64,000 nt of DNA, from positions 47,002,171 through 47,066,170 of the forward strand of contig CM041776.1 of assembly GCA_023374045.1 (NCBI GenBank), given 5' to 3'. Positions 36,054-45,272 of the stretch are shown piece by piece. Position numbers and translations under genes: made by a program. Position 1 is the first letter of the stretch; each line of letters opens with the position of its first letter. The notes beneath the pieces were generated by a model. That model searched no databases. It was not told where the DNA came from and saw only the letters and a list, made by a program, of their open reading frames with translations. The DNA is from Limonium bicolor. Lineage: Eukaryota; Streptophyta; Magnoliopsida; Caryophyllales; Plumbaginaceae.

Positions 36054-36154
36054 GTAATTAAAATACCGTGTTATGAATCAGTTATACCGTTAGTGAATGT
36101 TAATGTGAGTTGGTGAGTTTGTTTTGCGGGGCATGACTGACGTCCTAAATTCAG
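36054..36154 (+). other. Predicted intron 1 in gag (101 bp, phase 0)
   Basis: CAG|GTAATTA ... CCTAAATTCAG|GAG. It holds several stops in the gag frame. Removing it joins TTLQ to ECYHAAAKVEITVRLRDEE in frame, which reads like uninterrupted Gag. Confidence 0.75.
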
Positions 36155-36413
36155 GAGTGCTATCATGCCGCTGCTAAGGTTGAGATTACCGTCCGTCTGA
36201 GGGACGAGGAGAATGCGCACAAGCGCAAGGCCACGAACGAGGGCCAGAGTCAGCAAGGGTATGGGGGATGAAAGAAAAAGAAACATTACCCTCAGCCCCA
36301 GAAGAGTCAGTACCAGGGTGACAAGGGCCAAGCCCAGACCACCACAGCTGAGGAGCCACTGAAGCTCACATATGCGTATGCGGTGAAGCCTCTACGCTCT
36401 CACCCGCCTAAGG
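36155..36413 (+). pseudogene. gag exon 2 (AlkB-bearing chromovirus)
   Basis: Basic region: ECYHAAAKVEITVRLRDEE, then a Lys/Gln-rich stretch ending in VKPLRSHPPK. One TGA at 36,269-36,271 sits in a GG*KKKKH context, most simply a former CGA Arg codon. The exon is bounded by intron 1 and intron 2 and leads into the zinc-knuckle exon. Confidence 0.78.
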
Positions 36414-36496
36414 GTAAATACCTAATCATGTGTAACAAGTTGAAGTATACATTGTTAAGATATGAAGTGAGTATTGATTGTGTGTTGTGATAGCAG
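36414..36496 (+). other. Predicted intron 2 in gag (83 bp, phase 1)
   Basis: AAGG|GTAAATAC ... GTGATAGCAG|CTAGC. Removal joins HPPK and ASAGSGLERHFYCKWC through an Ala codon split by the junction. Confidence 0.7.
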
Positions 36497-36838
36497 CTAG
36501 CGCGGGTTCTGGACTGGAGCGCCACTTTTACTGTAAGTGGTGTAACGGAGACCACCCCGGCAAAGACTGCAAGGGAAACGATGTGCAGTGTCATTACTAC
36601 CAGAAGATGGGGCACCGCGAGTTTGAGTGCTGGCAGAACCCCAACAGTAGGAACTACAGGCCAAAGGGGCAGTGGAAGGGTAAGACTACCGTGACCACCG
36701 AAAGCCCGAAAGCGATAAACTAGCAATCCTCTGACAAGGGGAACATGAACTCCCAGAAAGGGAAGGGGCCGGGGACCGGCAAGGCCGCCCTGAATGTAGT
36801 GGACCGGTCTGAGGCGCCAGGACCCTCTTCTAGACCAG
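36497..36838 (+). pseudogene. gag exon 3, two zinc knuckles (AlkB-bearing chromovirus)
   Basis: Nucleocapsid-type RNA-binding region. Knuckle 1 (36,532-36,570) is CKWCNGDHPGKDC, spacing CX2CX3HX4C. Knuckle 2 (36,589-36,630) reads CHYYQKMGHREFEC, with the second Cys changed to Tyr, a G-to-A change. A TAG at 36,721-36,723 follows; the same frame stays open to SSRPG at 36,838, where a GT donor occurs. The stop is probably a former CAG. Confidence 0.85.
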
Positions 36839-36982
36839 GTACCACCTAAATTGTTGAGTGAAATAATTGATTGCTTACCGCATTTCATGCATTAGTGTTA
36901 GAAGTCTAAGTGTATAAACATGTAAGCAAGGAGTTAAAATATAATGTGAAAGACACCTAAATTAGGTAAATTGAAAACTTAG
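36839..36982 (+). other. Predicted intron 3 joining gag to the AlkB exon (144 bp, phase 1)
   Basis: CCAG|GTACCACC ... GAAAACTTAG|GAACC. It contains several stops. Removal makes a Gly codon from G plus GA and puts the AlkB exon in the gag frame (SSRP-G-TFNICYP). Confidence 0.7.
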
Positions 36983-37713
36983 GAACCTTCAATATCTGTT
37001 ATCCAATCCCGCCCACACCGAACCCTGAAGAGACAACCATCAGCATCACCGAATTCCCACTGGAGCAATGTCAGGTTATCCAGCCAGGCATGATACTCTT
37101 AAATGGATACCTGACACCGGAAGCACAAATCCACATCATCAGGTGTTGCAACGAACTTGGAGCAGCACCAGGAGGTTTCTATACACATGAATAGCCGAGT
37201 GGTTCGAAGATGAAGCTAAAGATGATGTGCATGGGTAAGGACTGGAATCCTTACACCAAGTCATATCAAGATGAGCGAGCTGAAGACGGAGCAACTGTAC
37301 CAGGGATACCTGAGGAGTTCCTTGCGGTCGTTAACCACGTCGTGGGAATTGCTCAGCAAGTTGAATCGGAACCGATTCCGAACGTGAAAGCAGATTTGTG
37401 TATTGTGAACTTCTACCAGAAAGGTGGACGATTAGGGTTACACCAAGACAAGGACGAGTCACCCGAGTCTCTAAGTAAGGGAGTACCCGTGGTGTCTTGG
37501 TCCATTGGTGATACCGCAGTGTTTATGTACAGCGAGCAGAAGCGTGGTGATCTCGCAAAGAAGCTAGTGTTGAAGTCAGGTGACGTGTTAATCATGGGAG
37601 GACAATCAAGGATGTTGTACCATGGTATCAAGAAGATCAAACTGAATACTGCACCATCGACAGTGGTCAATGCCACACATCTGAAACCCGGACGCTTGAA
37701 TTTGACTTTCAGG
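36983..37713 (+). CDS. AlkB-like Fe(II)/2-oxoglutarate dioxygenase domain captured in a chromovirus
   Basis: Resembles plant ALKBH1-type proteins, oxidative demethylases of nucleic acids. From the exon start: TFNICYP, then VIQPGMILLNGYLTPEAQ and LGAAPGGFYT (N-terminal part), MKLKMMCMGKDWNP, PNVKADLCIVNFYQKGGRLG, the iron site HQD (37,441-37,449), SKGVPVVSWSIGDTAVF, SGDVLIMGG, the distal His of YHG (37,621-37,623), and RLNLTFR with both Arg of the 2-oxoglutarate-binding motif (693-695 and 711-713 after 37,000). All key residues are present. There is one TAG at 37,192-37,194. No introns interrupt the domain. It lies between the Gag zinc knuckles and the protease, where Tekay elements normally have nothing. 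Role in the element is unknown; demethylation of element RNA or cDNA is inference. The frame ends in TAG at 37,714, or may splice on through CAG|GTAGTT. Confidence 0.9.
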
Positions 37714-37931
37714 TAGTTTTAAGCCTTGTGTAATCATGTAGTGTGTTAAGCCAGTTGTATGTTAAGGAAGCTGTATTTAGCCATGTCTACAATGTAACCA
37801 ACTTATGGTGTAAAAAGTGTGTTAATGAATAAAGAGATGTTGTTTTGGAGTATATCAAACGTGTTACTACCGTATACTTATGAGTTTGCCAATGAATTAG
37901 GCTATGCACTTGGAACGGGAGGTATACTGAG
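37713..37931 (+). other. Possible intron 4 or captured 3' untranslated tail after AlkB
   Basis: Two readings. (a) Intron: TTTCAG|GTAGTT to ATACTGAG|TGTC, phase 2, would join NLTF to SVCNKAEAG in frame with the protease; the acceptor lacks a pyrimidine tract, so this is weak. (b) A captured mRNA tail: it is T/G-rich, non-coding, and has AATAAA at 37,828-37,833 about 110 bases after the stop. Confidence 0.45.
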
Positions 37932-38430
37932 TGTCTGCAATAAGGCAGAAGCCGGCAAGAGCGGCACAATCCTCACCGGTACCTTTCCCGTGAATGGCGT
38001 GGATGCATCGATCTTGTTCGACTCTGGAGCCTCACATACATTCATTTCGCTATCGTTTGCAAAGAGGCTGGGGTTAGACGGTGAAGAGATGCCTGACTTC
38101 GTAGTCACTCTCCCGTCGAAAGAGCGGATCAGGTGTACCCGCTACTACCGAGATGCTATTGTACGAATCAGAGATGAGGAGTTTTCGATCGACTTGATAG
38201 AGTTCGACGGATTAGGTTTCGATGTGATTGTCGGGATGAACTGGTTGGAGCGGTACAAGGGTAGAATCCTATGTGCCGAGCATCGTCGGCTTCTTCGGAG
38301 TCCATCTGGGGTTACTATATCATACCGCCAGAGGCCCAGGGAGCCTTCGACACAGATCATCACCGCCATGGCCATGTATCGTGAACTACGACGAGGGAAT
38401 GATGTATACCTCTACTATGTCCTCTCATAG
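37932..38430 (+). pseudogene. Retropepsin-like protease (AlkB-bearing chromovirus)
   Basis: KSGTILTGTFPVNGVDASI leads into the active site LFDSGASHTFIS (Asp codon at 38,020-38,022), then the LPSKERIRCTRYYRDA block and FDVIVGMNWLERYKG. The frame ends at a TAG at 38,428; the continuation into the RT frame ([13 protein letters not shown]) needs a one-base shift near 38,425. Apart from this shift the protease is intact. Confidence 0.9.
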
Positions 38431-40154
38431 AGAGAGACCCTGAGTTTAGCCCAGATGTGCCGGTAGTGTCGGAGTTTCCTGATGTATTTCCTAAGGAACT
38501 GCCAGGCATGCCGCTAGCACGGGAAGTTGAGTTTGAGATCGATTTAATTCCGGGCACCGGACCAATTGCGAAGGCACCTTATCGTATGGCTCCAGCAGAG
38601 ATGACGGAGCTCAAGGAGCAGCTGAGAGACCTACTCGACAAGGGATTTATCCACCCTAGCATTTCACCATGGGGAGCGCCGGTCCTCTTCGTGAAGAAGA
38701 AGGATGGTAGCCTCCGCCTGTGTATTGACTATCGAGAGCTGAATGCAGTTACGGTGAAGAACCGTTATCCTTTACCACGCATCGACGATTTGTTTGATCA
38801 GTTGAGAGGAGCATCAGTATTCTCCAAGATAGATCTACGATCCGGTTATCATCAGATTGCCATCCGTGAGAGTGACATTGAGAAGACCGCGTTCAGAACG
38901 AGATATGGACATTATGAGTTTACGGTTATGCCGTTTGGTTTATTCAATGCACCCGCTAAGTTTATGGACTTAATGAACCGTTTGTTCCAGGATCAGTTGG
39001 ACAAATCAGTGGTAGTCTTCATCGATGACATACTTGTGTATTCGAAATCGAGAGGTGAGCATGAAAGCCACCTGAGAGATATGTTGCAAACGTTGAGGAA
39101 GAATCAGTTGTATGCTAAGTATTCTAAATGTGAGTCTTGGTTGAACCAAGTATCCTTTCTTGGACATGTGTTTTCTGAGGCCGGGATCGCTGTTGATCCG
39201 GCAAAGATAGATGCAGTGCGCACCTGGCCTAGGCCGAAGACAGTTACCGATATTAGGAGCTTCCTCGGTCTGGCAGGTTATTATAAGAGGTTTGTTAAGG
39301 AGTTCTCCAGTGTCTCGAAGCCGATGACTTCCTTGATGAAGAAGGATGCACCATTCGAGTGGACAGTCGACTGTGAGAGTTCTTTTCACAGGCTCAAGGA
39401 TGCTCTGACATCTGCACCAGTCCTGACTATACCAGACGGTCCAGATGGTTTTGAGGTCTATTGCGACGCATCAGGCAGAGGTATGGGTTGTGTGTTGATG
39501 CAACACGGGAAGGTCGTGGCATACGCCTCCCGACAGCTGAAGAAGCATGAAGAGAACTACCCTACCCACGATTTAGAGTTGGGTGCCATTGTCTTCGCAT
39601 TGAAGATATGGCGACATCACTTGTATGGGGTAAGCGTGACAATCTATTCCGACCACAAGAGTTTGAAATACTTGTTCACTCAGAAAGAGTTGAACATGAG
39701 GCAAAGAAGGGGGGTCGAGTTCTTAAACGACTACGACATCAATTTACAGTACAAGGAGGGTAAGGCGAATGTGGTAGCTGACGCATTGTGTCACCGAGCA
39801 CACTCTCTCCATTCGCTAGTCTCTCATACTAGCTTGGTTGAAGAGGTGCGGAGTGCTCAGATGACGGATCAGTATATGATGGAGATTAGACAGAAGCTTA
39901 TTGATGGCACATTCGAGGGTCAGAAGTACGACTTCAGACTCCACGATGATGACCTGATTAGGCTTAATGGCCGACTGTGTATACCGAGGAGTAGCGCTGA
40001 ACTGAAAGAGCGCATACTGAGTGAATCCCATTGTTCTACGACTTCGATTCACCCCGGAGCTTCAAAGATGTATAAGGGTATGAAACGTTATTTTTGGTGG
40101 GCTGGAATGAAAAAGGATGTAAATGATTATGTTTTAAGGTGTCTCACTTGTTAG
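38431..40154 (+). CDS. Reverse transcriptase, RNase H and integrase N-terminus (AlkB-bearing chromovirus)
   Basis: 565 open codons from 38,457. Linker [11 protein letters not shown], then RT motifs: [62 protein letters not shown], catalytic [11 protein letters not shown] (Asp pair at 39,024-39,029) and FLGHVF. RNase [48 protein letters not shown] conserved Trp in RQRRW is Gly here. Integrase zinc region begins with the His pair near [10 protein letters not shown] and ends CLTC, where a TAG (40,152-40,154) replaces a Gln codon and the frame continues KVKFEH. This is the least damaged pol in the window. Confidence 0.95.
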
Positions 40155-41278
40155 AAGGTCAAGTTTGAGCACCGACGGCCTGGTGGTATGGTTCAACCGA
40201 TGCCAGTGCCTGAGTGGAAGTTCCATGACATTTCTATTGACTTCGTAGTAGGACTTCCGCCTACAAGGGGAGGTCTGAGTATGATTTGGGTTGTTGTTGA
40301 CCGACTGACCAAGGTGGCTCAATTCATACCAATGAAGGACACCTGGAAAGTGGCTAAGCTTGCAGAGCTCTTCGACAGAGAGATTGTTAGGCATCATGGA
40401 GTACCGAAAACGATTGTATCTGACAGAGATACCAGATTCTTATCGAGGTATTGGAGATCCACACGAGAAGCACTGGGTACCGAACTGAAATTGAGTACGG
40501 CGTTTCACCCACAGACAGATGGTCAGAGTGAGCGCACCATCCAGACACTTGAGGATATGCTACGTGCATGTGCACTTGACTTTCAGACCAGCTGGATTGA
40601 TAAGTTACATCTGATCGAGTTTAGTTACAACAATAGTTACCATGCTTCGATCAAGATGTCTCCCTTCCAGGCATTGTACAGTAGACCATGCCGCACGCCA
40701 TTATGCTGGGATGAGTCGAGTGAGACGGTCATTATAGGACCAGAGTATCTGGAACAGGTTCAGGCAGAAGTTCGCCAGATCCGGGCTAACATGAAAGCAG
40801 ATCAGGATAGACAGAAGTCGTACGCTGATGTGCGTAGACGTGACTGGAGTTCACCGTGGGCGATCAGGTATTTCTTAGGGTATCCCCCATGAAGGGAGTG
40901 TTTCGTTTTGGCCAGAAAGACAAGTTGAGCCCGAAATATGTGGGGCCTTATGTTGTGACGGAGCGGATCGGCCCGGTAGCTTATAGACTTGATTTACCCA
41001 CCGAGCTGGGCAAGGTACATGATGTATTTCATGTGTCCCAGTTGAAGAAGTATATGTCTCATCCGTCTCATGTACTTCAGCCTGAGAGGATAACCTTAGA
41101 GCCGACCATGCGATCAGTGGAGACTCCCATACGGATTCTGGACACTAAGACTCGAGACACTCGCCATAAGTCTGTGAGACTGGTGAAGGTCCTCTGGTCT
41201 AATCAGGACGTCGAGGAGGCCACTTCGGAGCTGGAAGATAAGATGAAGGCGAAGTACCCATCATTGTTTACTTCTTAG
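40155..41278 (+). pseudogene. Integrase core and chromodomain-like tail (AlkB-bearing chromovirus)
   Basis: Catalytic residues: D in SIDFVVGLP, D in IVSDRDTRF, E in GQSERTIQ. The core runs to about 40,840, where one missing base shifts the frame; the second part (to 41,278) has EFTVGDQVFLRVSP, YVGPYVVTERIGPVAYRL, VFHVSQLKKY and the type II chromodomain-like tail PIRILD ... VRLVKVLWSNQDVEEAT. This tail is thought to guide chromovirus integration to particular chromatin and defines the Tekay clade. Usual EEATWE is EEATSE here, losing one aromatic residue. Confidence 0.93.
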
Positions 41279-41556
41279 TGTTTATATGTATAGGGTACGG
41301 GGTGTACCCCTTTTAAGGGGGGTAGAGCCGTTTCGGTTATGGATGTGTGCGACATGTATTTGTATACATTGTCTATGTTATGTTGCAGACCGTGGTGTCT
41401 GAATGATACTATGTGGTTTGGACCTTGAGTCCGAGGTGATGTAAGGATGTTGTTGATGTTGTTAATGTGGTTTTGGAAGTATAGTTTTATAAGTATTCCC
41501 CGTGTTCTAATATTAAAGATAAGTGGGAAGTGTGAACTTTGGGGACAAAGTTCTTT
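41279..41556 (+). other. 3' untranslated region with a second polypurine-like tract
   Basis: Short stretch between pol and the true polypurine tract. A TTTTAAGGGGGGTAGAGCC at 41,315-41,333 is nearly the same as the true tract and has a counterpart at 29,818 in the non-autonomous element, so it may be a second plus-strand initiation site. Confidence 0.55.
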
Positions 41557-41570
41557 TAAGGGGGGTAGAT
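41557..41570 (+). promoter_or_regulatory. Polypurine tract of the AlkB-bearing chromovirus
   Basis: TTTTAAGGGGGGTAGAT immediately before TGAAATACCCC, the 3' LTR start. Confidence 0.92.
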
Positions 41571-44500
41571 TGAAATACCCCAAACCTAGGTATGTGGTTT
41601 AAACATTAAATTATGGTGAATTAAGACGAAAAAGTGTCTTAGAAACATTATTTAACAATTTAAACCATAGAAAACACAATTAAATACCTTAAGGTCAATA
41701 TGGGCTAAAATGTGCTCTAAGCTTGGGTAAGACCTAATGAACTTACCAAGACTTTATTTATATATTAATGAACATATTAAACCAATTACCAAAGAAAACC
41801 AAGCTTGAAAACAAGTTAAAACACAAAATGTGCTTTAAGGAGTCTTAAAGCACATTTTTGAAAAATTGTCTTGTAAATGAGTTTTGAATGGCTAAATGTC
41901 CATCATTACTTTTTAATTAACATGTGTACTATATAATATCACATTTGGAAGTCTATATCAATGGGAAATCAAAATTTTCACTTCTATATGCCTTGTTTTT
42001 ATGAATAGTGACTTTAATAAGCTAATTTGGAACATATGTTATTATAAGTGAGACAATTAATTAATAAAGACTAAAATACCCCTTGCTACTATTGGGGGCC
42101 GGTTTTCTTATAAGGGAATGAGTCATCCCCTTGTTAAATTGATAAGATTGAAATTGATAAAGTAAAACACTATTTACTTTACTTAAATATCTAAACTAAC
42201 AAAACTTATCTTCATTTCTCCCTTCCTTCTTCATTTCCCACGGTTCCAAGCCCTCTTCAACCTCTCTTCTTTCTTCCATTTACGATTGGCAATAGTACCA
42301 CACAAACTCCATCTTTGACCTCTTGTAATTCCTAGCTCACTTGGCCAAATCAAAAACAAACACCACCATTCTCTTCCTCTCATCAAGCTCTTCATTCCTA
42401 TCTTCTTAAAATTCCAAGAGCCCCATTTCGGTGCCATGGAGTTCCACCATTGAAGGAGCTTGAGCTTATATTTCTACATATTGTTGATCTCCTTTGCTTC
42501 TAGGTAAGGAATCTCAAAGAAAAATCATGTTTCCTCCATGTTTTTACCTTGACCAAGAATCACCATTAATGGTGCTCATTATATTGCTTTATTCTAGCTT
42601 CAATCGAACCTTTCAAGGACTAGTTGGAGTCCTCTCTTGATAGATATTCAAACTCTCTTCAAATACCAAGGTAAAACAACTATATTAATGTTTTTGAAAC
42701 AATGTAAACCTAGGGTTTACAATGAGATGAAGCATAAAGCTTGTATACTCATTTCATTATTTGTATAATGTTTAGAAGTTGACAAGCAACCGATTTTAAA
42801 CAAGGAAACAAGAAAGAAGTTTGTGAGGAAAAGAGGTAAATATAATAACCTAATGTGGTTTAATGCCTTAGGAGAAATGAGCTTATAATGCTTGATAAAA
42901 CTACCTAAAGAGCTAATGGTTAAAGACTTAGGAAAATGTTCTCAAGGAGACTAGTAAAAGGACATATGTCTTGTTGTGTGTATTTGCAGGTCAAAGGCAT
43001 ATATATTGTGGAAATTTAGTGTTTAAGATTTAAGCACTTTAAGGGCCTAAGAGCCATGCATTTTAAGGGCCTAAGTGCCATGCAATTTAAATTATGCACT
43101 ATATTGTGATATGGTGTGATTTGAGTGAAGTTTTGTGTGTGAGAGTGTTCTTGGTGAATTTAGGTGTTCTTGTGTGCTTAATGGAGAAAACAATGTGTTT
43201 TGGCTTAGTAATGTTCTAGGAGAATCCATGTCAAAATTTAGGAAATGTCCAAGGAGTTCTAGGTGTTTATATAAGGTTTGGTGAACTAGAAATGTTAGAA
43301 ATGACTAAGTGTTTTACTAGAGGAGAAACTATGTCTTAAGGTGTTCTAGGTAAACAAAAGGACTTAGACATCAACTAGGGTTTAGGTTGGTAAGAAATGA
43401 TGCTTGGGAGATGATGTTAAAATGAGGAGAAAGCATTTTGGGATAGTAGTTTTCATAGGTAAGAAACACCATTTAGAAACCTAATGTAAAATGTTATAAG
43501 TGTTAGTGAATTTTATAAGGAAATTGAGTAACAAGTTAAACATGGAACTAGGTGTGTTTAAGATGATATTTAGACATTAGAATATACCTAGGAACATTTG
43601 GAAAGTTTATACATTTAATGGAGGTGGAGAAATAATGCAACAAGGTTTGAAAAATGCATTTTTATCAATTCTGTAGCTTTGGTCCGGGGCCTAGGTTATG
43701 GGTCAAGTCCCGGACCAGGTGTGTAAAACAGGTCGAGAGTCACCTAAGGTTGTTGTCCGGGACTTAGGCCTTGTATAAGGTCCCGGACCACCCCATTTAA
43801 ATAGGCCGAGAGTCATGTTAGCTTCTGGTCCGGGACTTAAGATGAGGACCAAGTCCCGGACCACTATAAAACTTAGTTTTAGGTTATTAAATGATGTCTA
43901 ATGATGGGGATAAGTTAGTAATGATATTATAAGGTCATATAAGACATGTTAGGAGTGTTATAATGACATTTTAAAAGATGAGAAGTTAAAACAAAATGTG
44001 GACAATAAGATAACTAGAAATGTGAAGTAGTAATATTAACAATGGACTAGTGTGTTAATTAACCGACGTTACTAATGTGTTTAGGATTCTCTCAAGGTGG
44101 AAACCAGTCGAAGCAAGGACCAAGGTATGGTTTTCTTGCAGTCTGTTGTCTACCGGTTTACACCGGCTTGTGTGCTGTTTGTTTTCTGTGTTACGACCTT
44201 ATAAGACTTAAGGCATGAAAAGAGTTTACAGTTGTTATATATTATGATGTTGTACTATTGTGACTCCTTTCCCTTGGGTGTGTCTAACAAGACCTAAACA
44301 CTTGCTTGTGTGTTAACTTAACAAGTTCATTGTGTGTTCACTAACAAGTGCTAACCGGGGGAGTGAGGAGTCCGGTCTGTTCCGGCCACGCGTGTGAGGA
44401 TGGGGGTCGATGTCATAACCGGTTCGACTCTCTTGGTGTATGTTAGGGTTTTTTTCCAATTTGGTTTCAACCGTCCCTTAGCTTATCCAAGGCTATTTTA

Positions 44501-45272
44501 CTGACTCACGTCGGGCCACAGGGGCATACTATGTTGTTTCGGTGTGCTTGGGATTACTATATCCGATGCACCTTTGGGTTAAGTTAACCGTTCAATTTAA
44601 CAGGACGGTAATGAGTTATGTAACGAGCTTAGCATGAGATTGGCAACGTTCTCTAGGCTCACCGTGTATACTAACTATGGTGGAAGGTACCTAATGTGAA
44701 CCGTACTTGTGGTGTTATGTATTGTTGTTGTGCTATGCAAATTCCCTTGATATGCTATGATATGTATATGTTGGATGTTTAAAATCAATACCATGTTATC
44801 ATGACAATTAGTTGCGCGTATCCTGGTAGCCGATGGGCTGCGCGTTAACCATACCAGCGAAGGTTGCTGACCCCCTCTGGGGGCTCTGTTTATTTACAGG
44901 ATGAGGATCGAAGAAGCGGAGTGGCTTTAGATCCTAGGTGGTAGGAATACTTTTGGTTATTTTGGATGTTGGGCCCGGGATGCGCCTGTGCTCCCGTGGC
45001 GTTATATTTTGATACCGTTTGTTGACAGTGGCGGATGTTTAGAGTTGGGATGTAATTAAATACTCGGTATTGTCGGTTATGTATGTATGTGGATGTTAGT
45101 ACCTAATGCTCGGGAGTCTGATCATCAGACCGGTACACTTGTATTTATTCTGCCTAGTTAACCACGTGGGTGGTTAACGGCGTTGTAGCACCGAACCGTT
45201 TAGTTATTGTTTTGCTGTTTATTTTCCGCTGCGATTTCGGTTAGTTGGTAAGTGCGTTGTAGGGGTGTTACA
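41571..45272 (+). repeat. 3' LTR of the AlkB-bearing chromovirus (3.7 kb)
   Basis: Starts TGAAATACCCCAAACC and ends GGGTGTTACA. No coding potential. It has a GGTCCGGGAC cluster at 43,680-43,862. Overall layout resembles the LTR at 31,254 but the first 2.7 kb are strongly diverged, so the two families are cousins. Confidence 0.9.
43680..43862. repeat. GGTCCGGGAC / GTCCCGGACC palindrome cluster in LTR
   Basis: Copies of GGTCCGGGGCC, GTCCCGGACC, GTCCGGGACTTAGG and GGTCCGGGACTTAA, interspersed with CCGAGAGTC words as in the other two clusters. Confidence 0.85.

Larger units (their letters stand above)
34180..45272 (+). mobile_element. Tekay-type chromovirus carrying an AlkB-like domain
   Basis: Plus-strand element with tRNA-iMet primer site, intron-containing gag, an inserted dioxygenase domain, protease, RT, RNase H, integrase with chromodomain-like tail, polypurine tract and a complete 3.7-kb 3' LTR. 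Only the last 983 bases of the 5' LTR are of the same type as the 3' LTR, and those are nearly identical to it, so the insertion is fairly young. It is broken by a few nonsense codons and at least two single-base frameshifts (near 38,425 and 40,840). No target duplication is visible; both ends have been rearranged. Confidence 0.92.

Noticed and set aside
36983..37713. AlkB domain as an integrated plant RNA virus fragment
   Set aside because: Motifs such as MMCMGKDW, LGLHQDKDES and RLNLTFR fit host ALKBH1-type proteins; no replicase sequence flanks it, and it is framed by Gag and protease of a retrotransposon.
36983..37713. AlkB domain as a processed pseudogene that landed in the element by chance
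   Set aside because: Not fully excluded, but sense orientation, location exactly between two domains, no poly-A tract or flanking duplication seen, and in-frame splice phase with gag all argue for capture. Kept as the main alternative to test.
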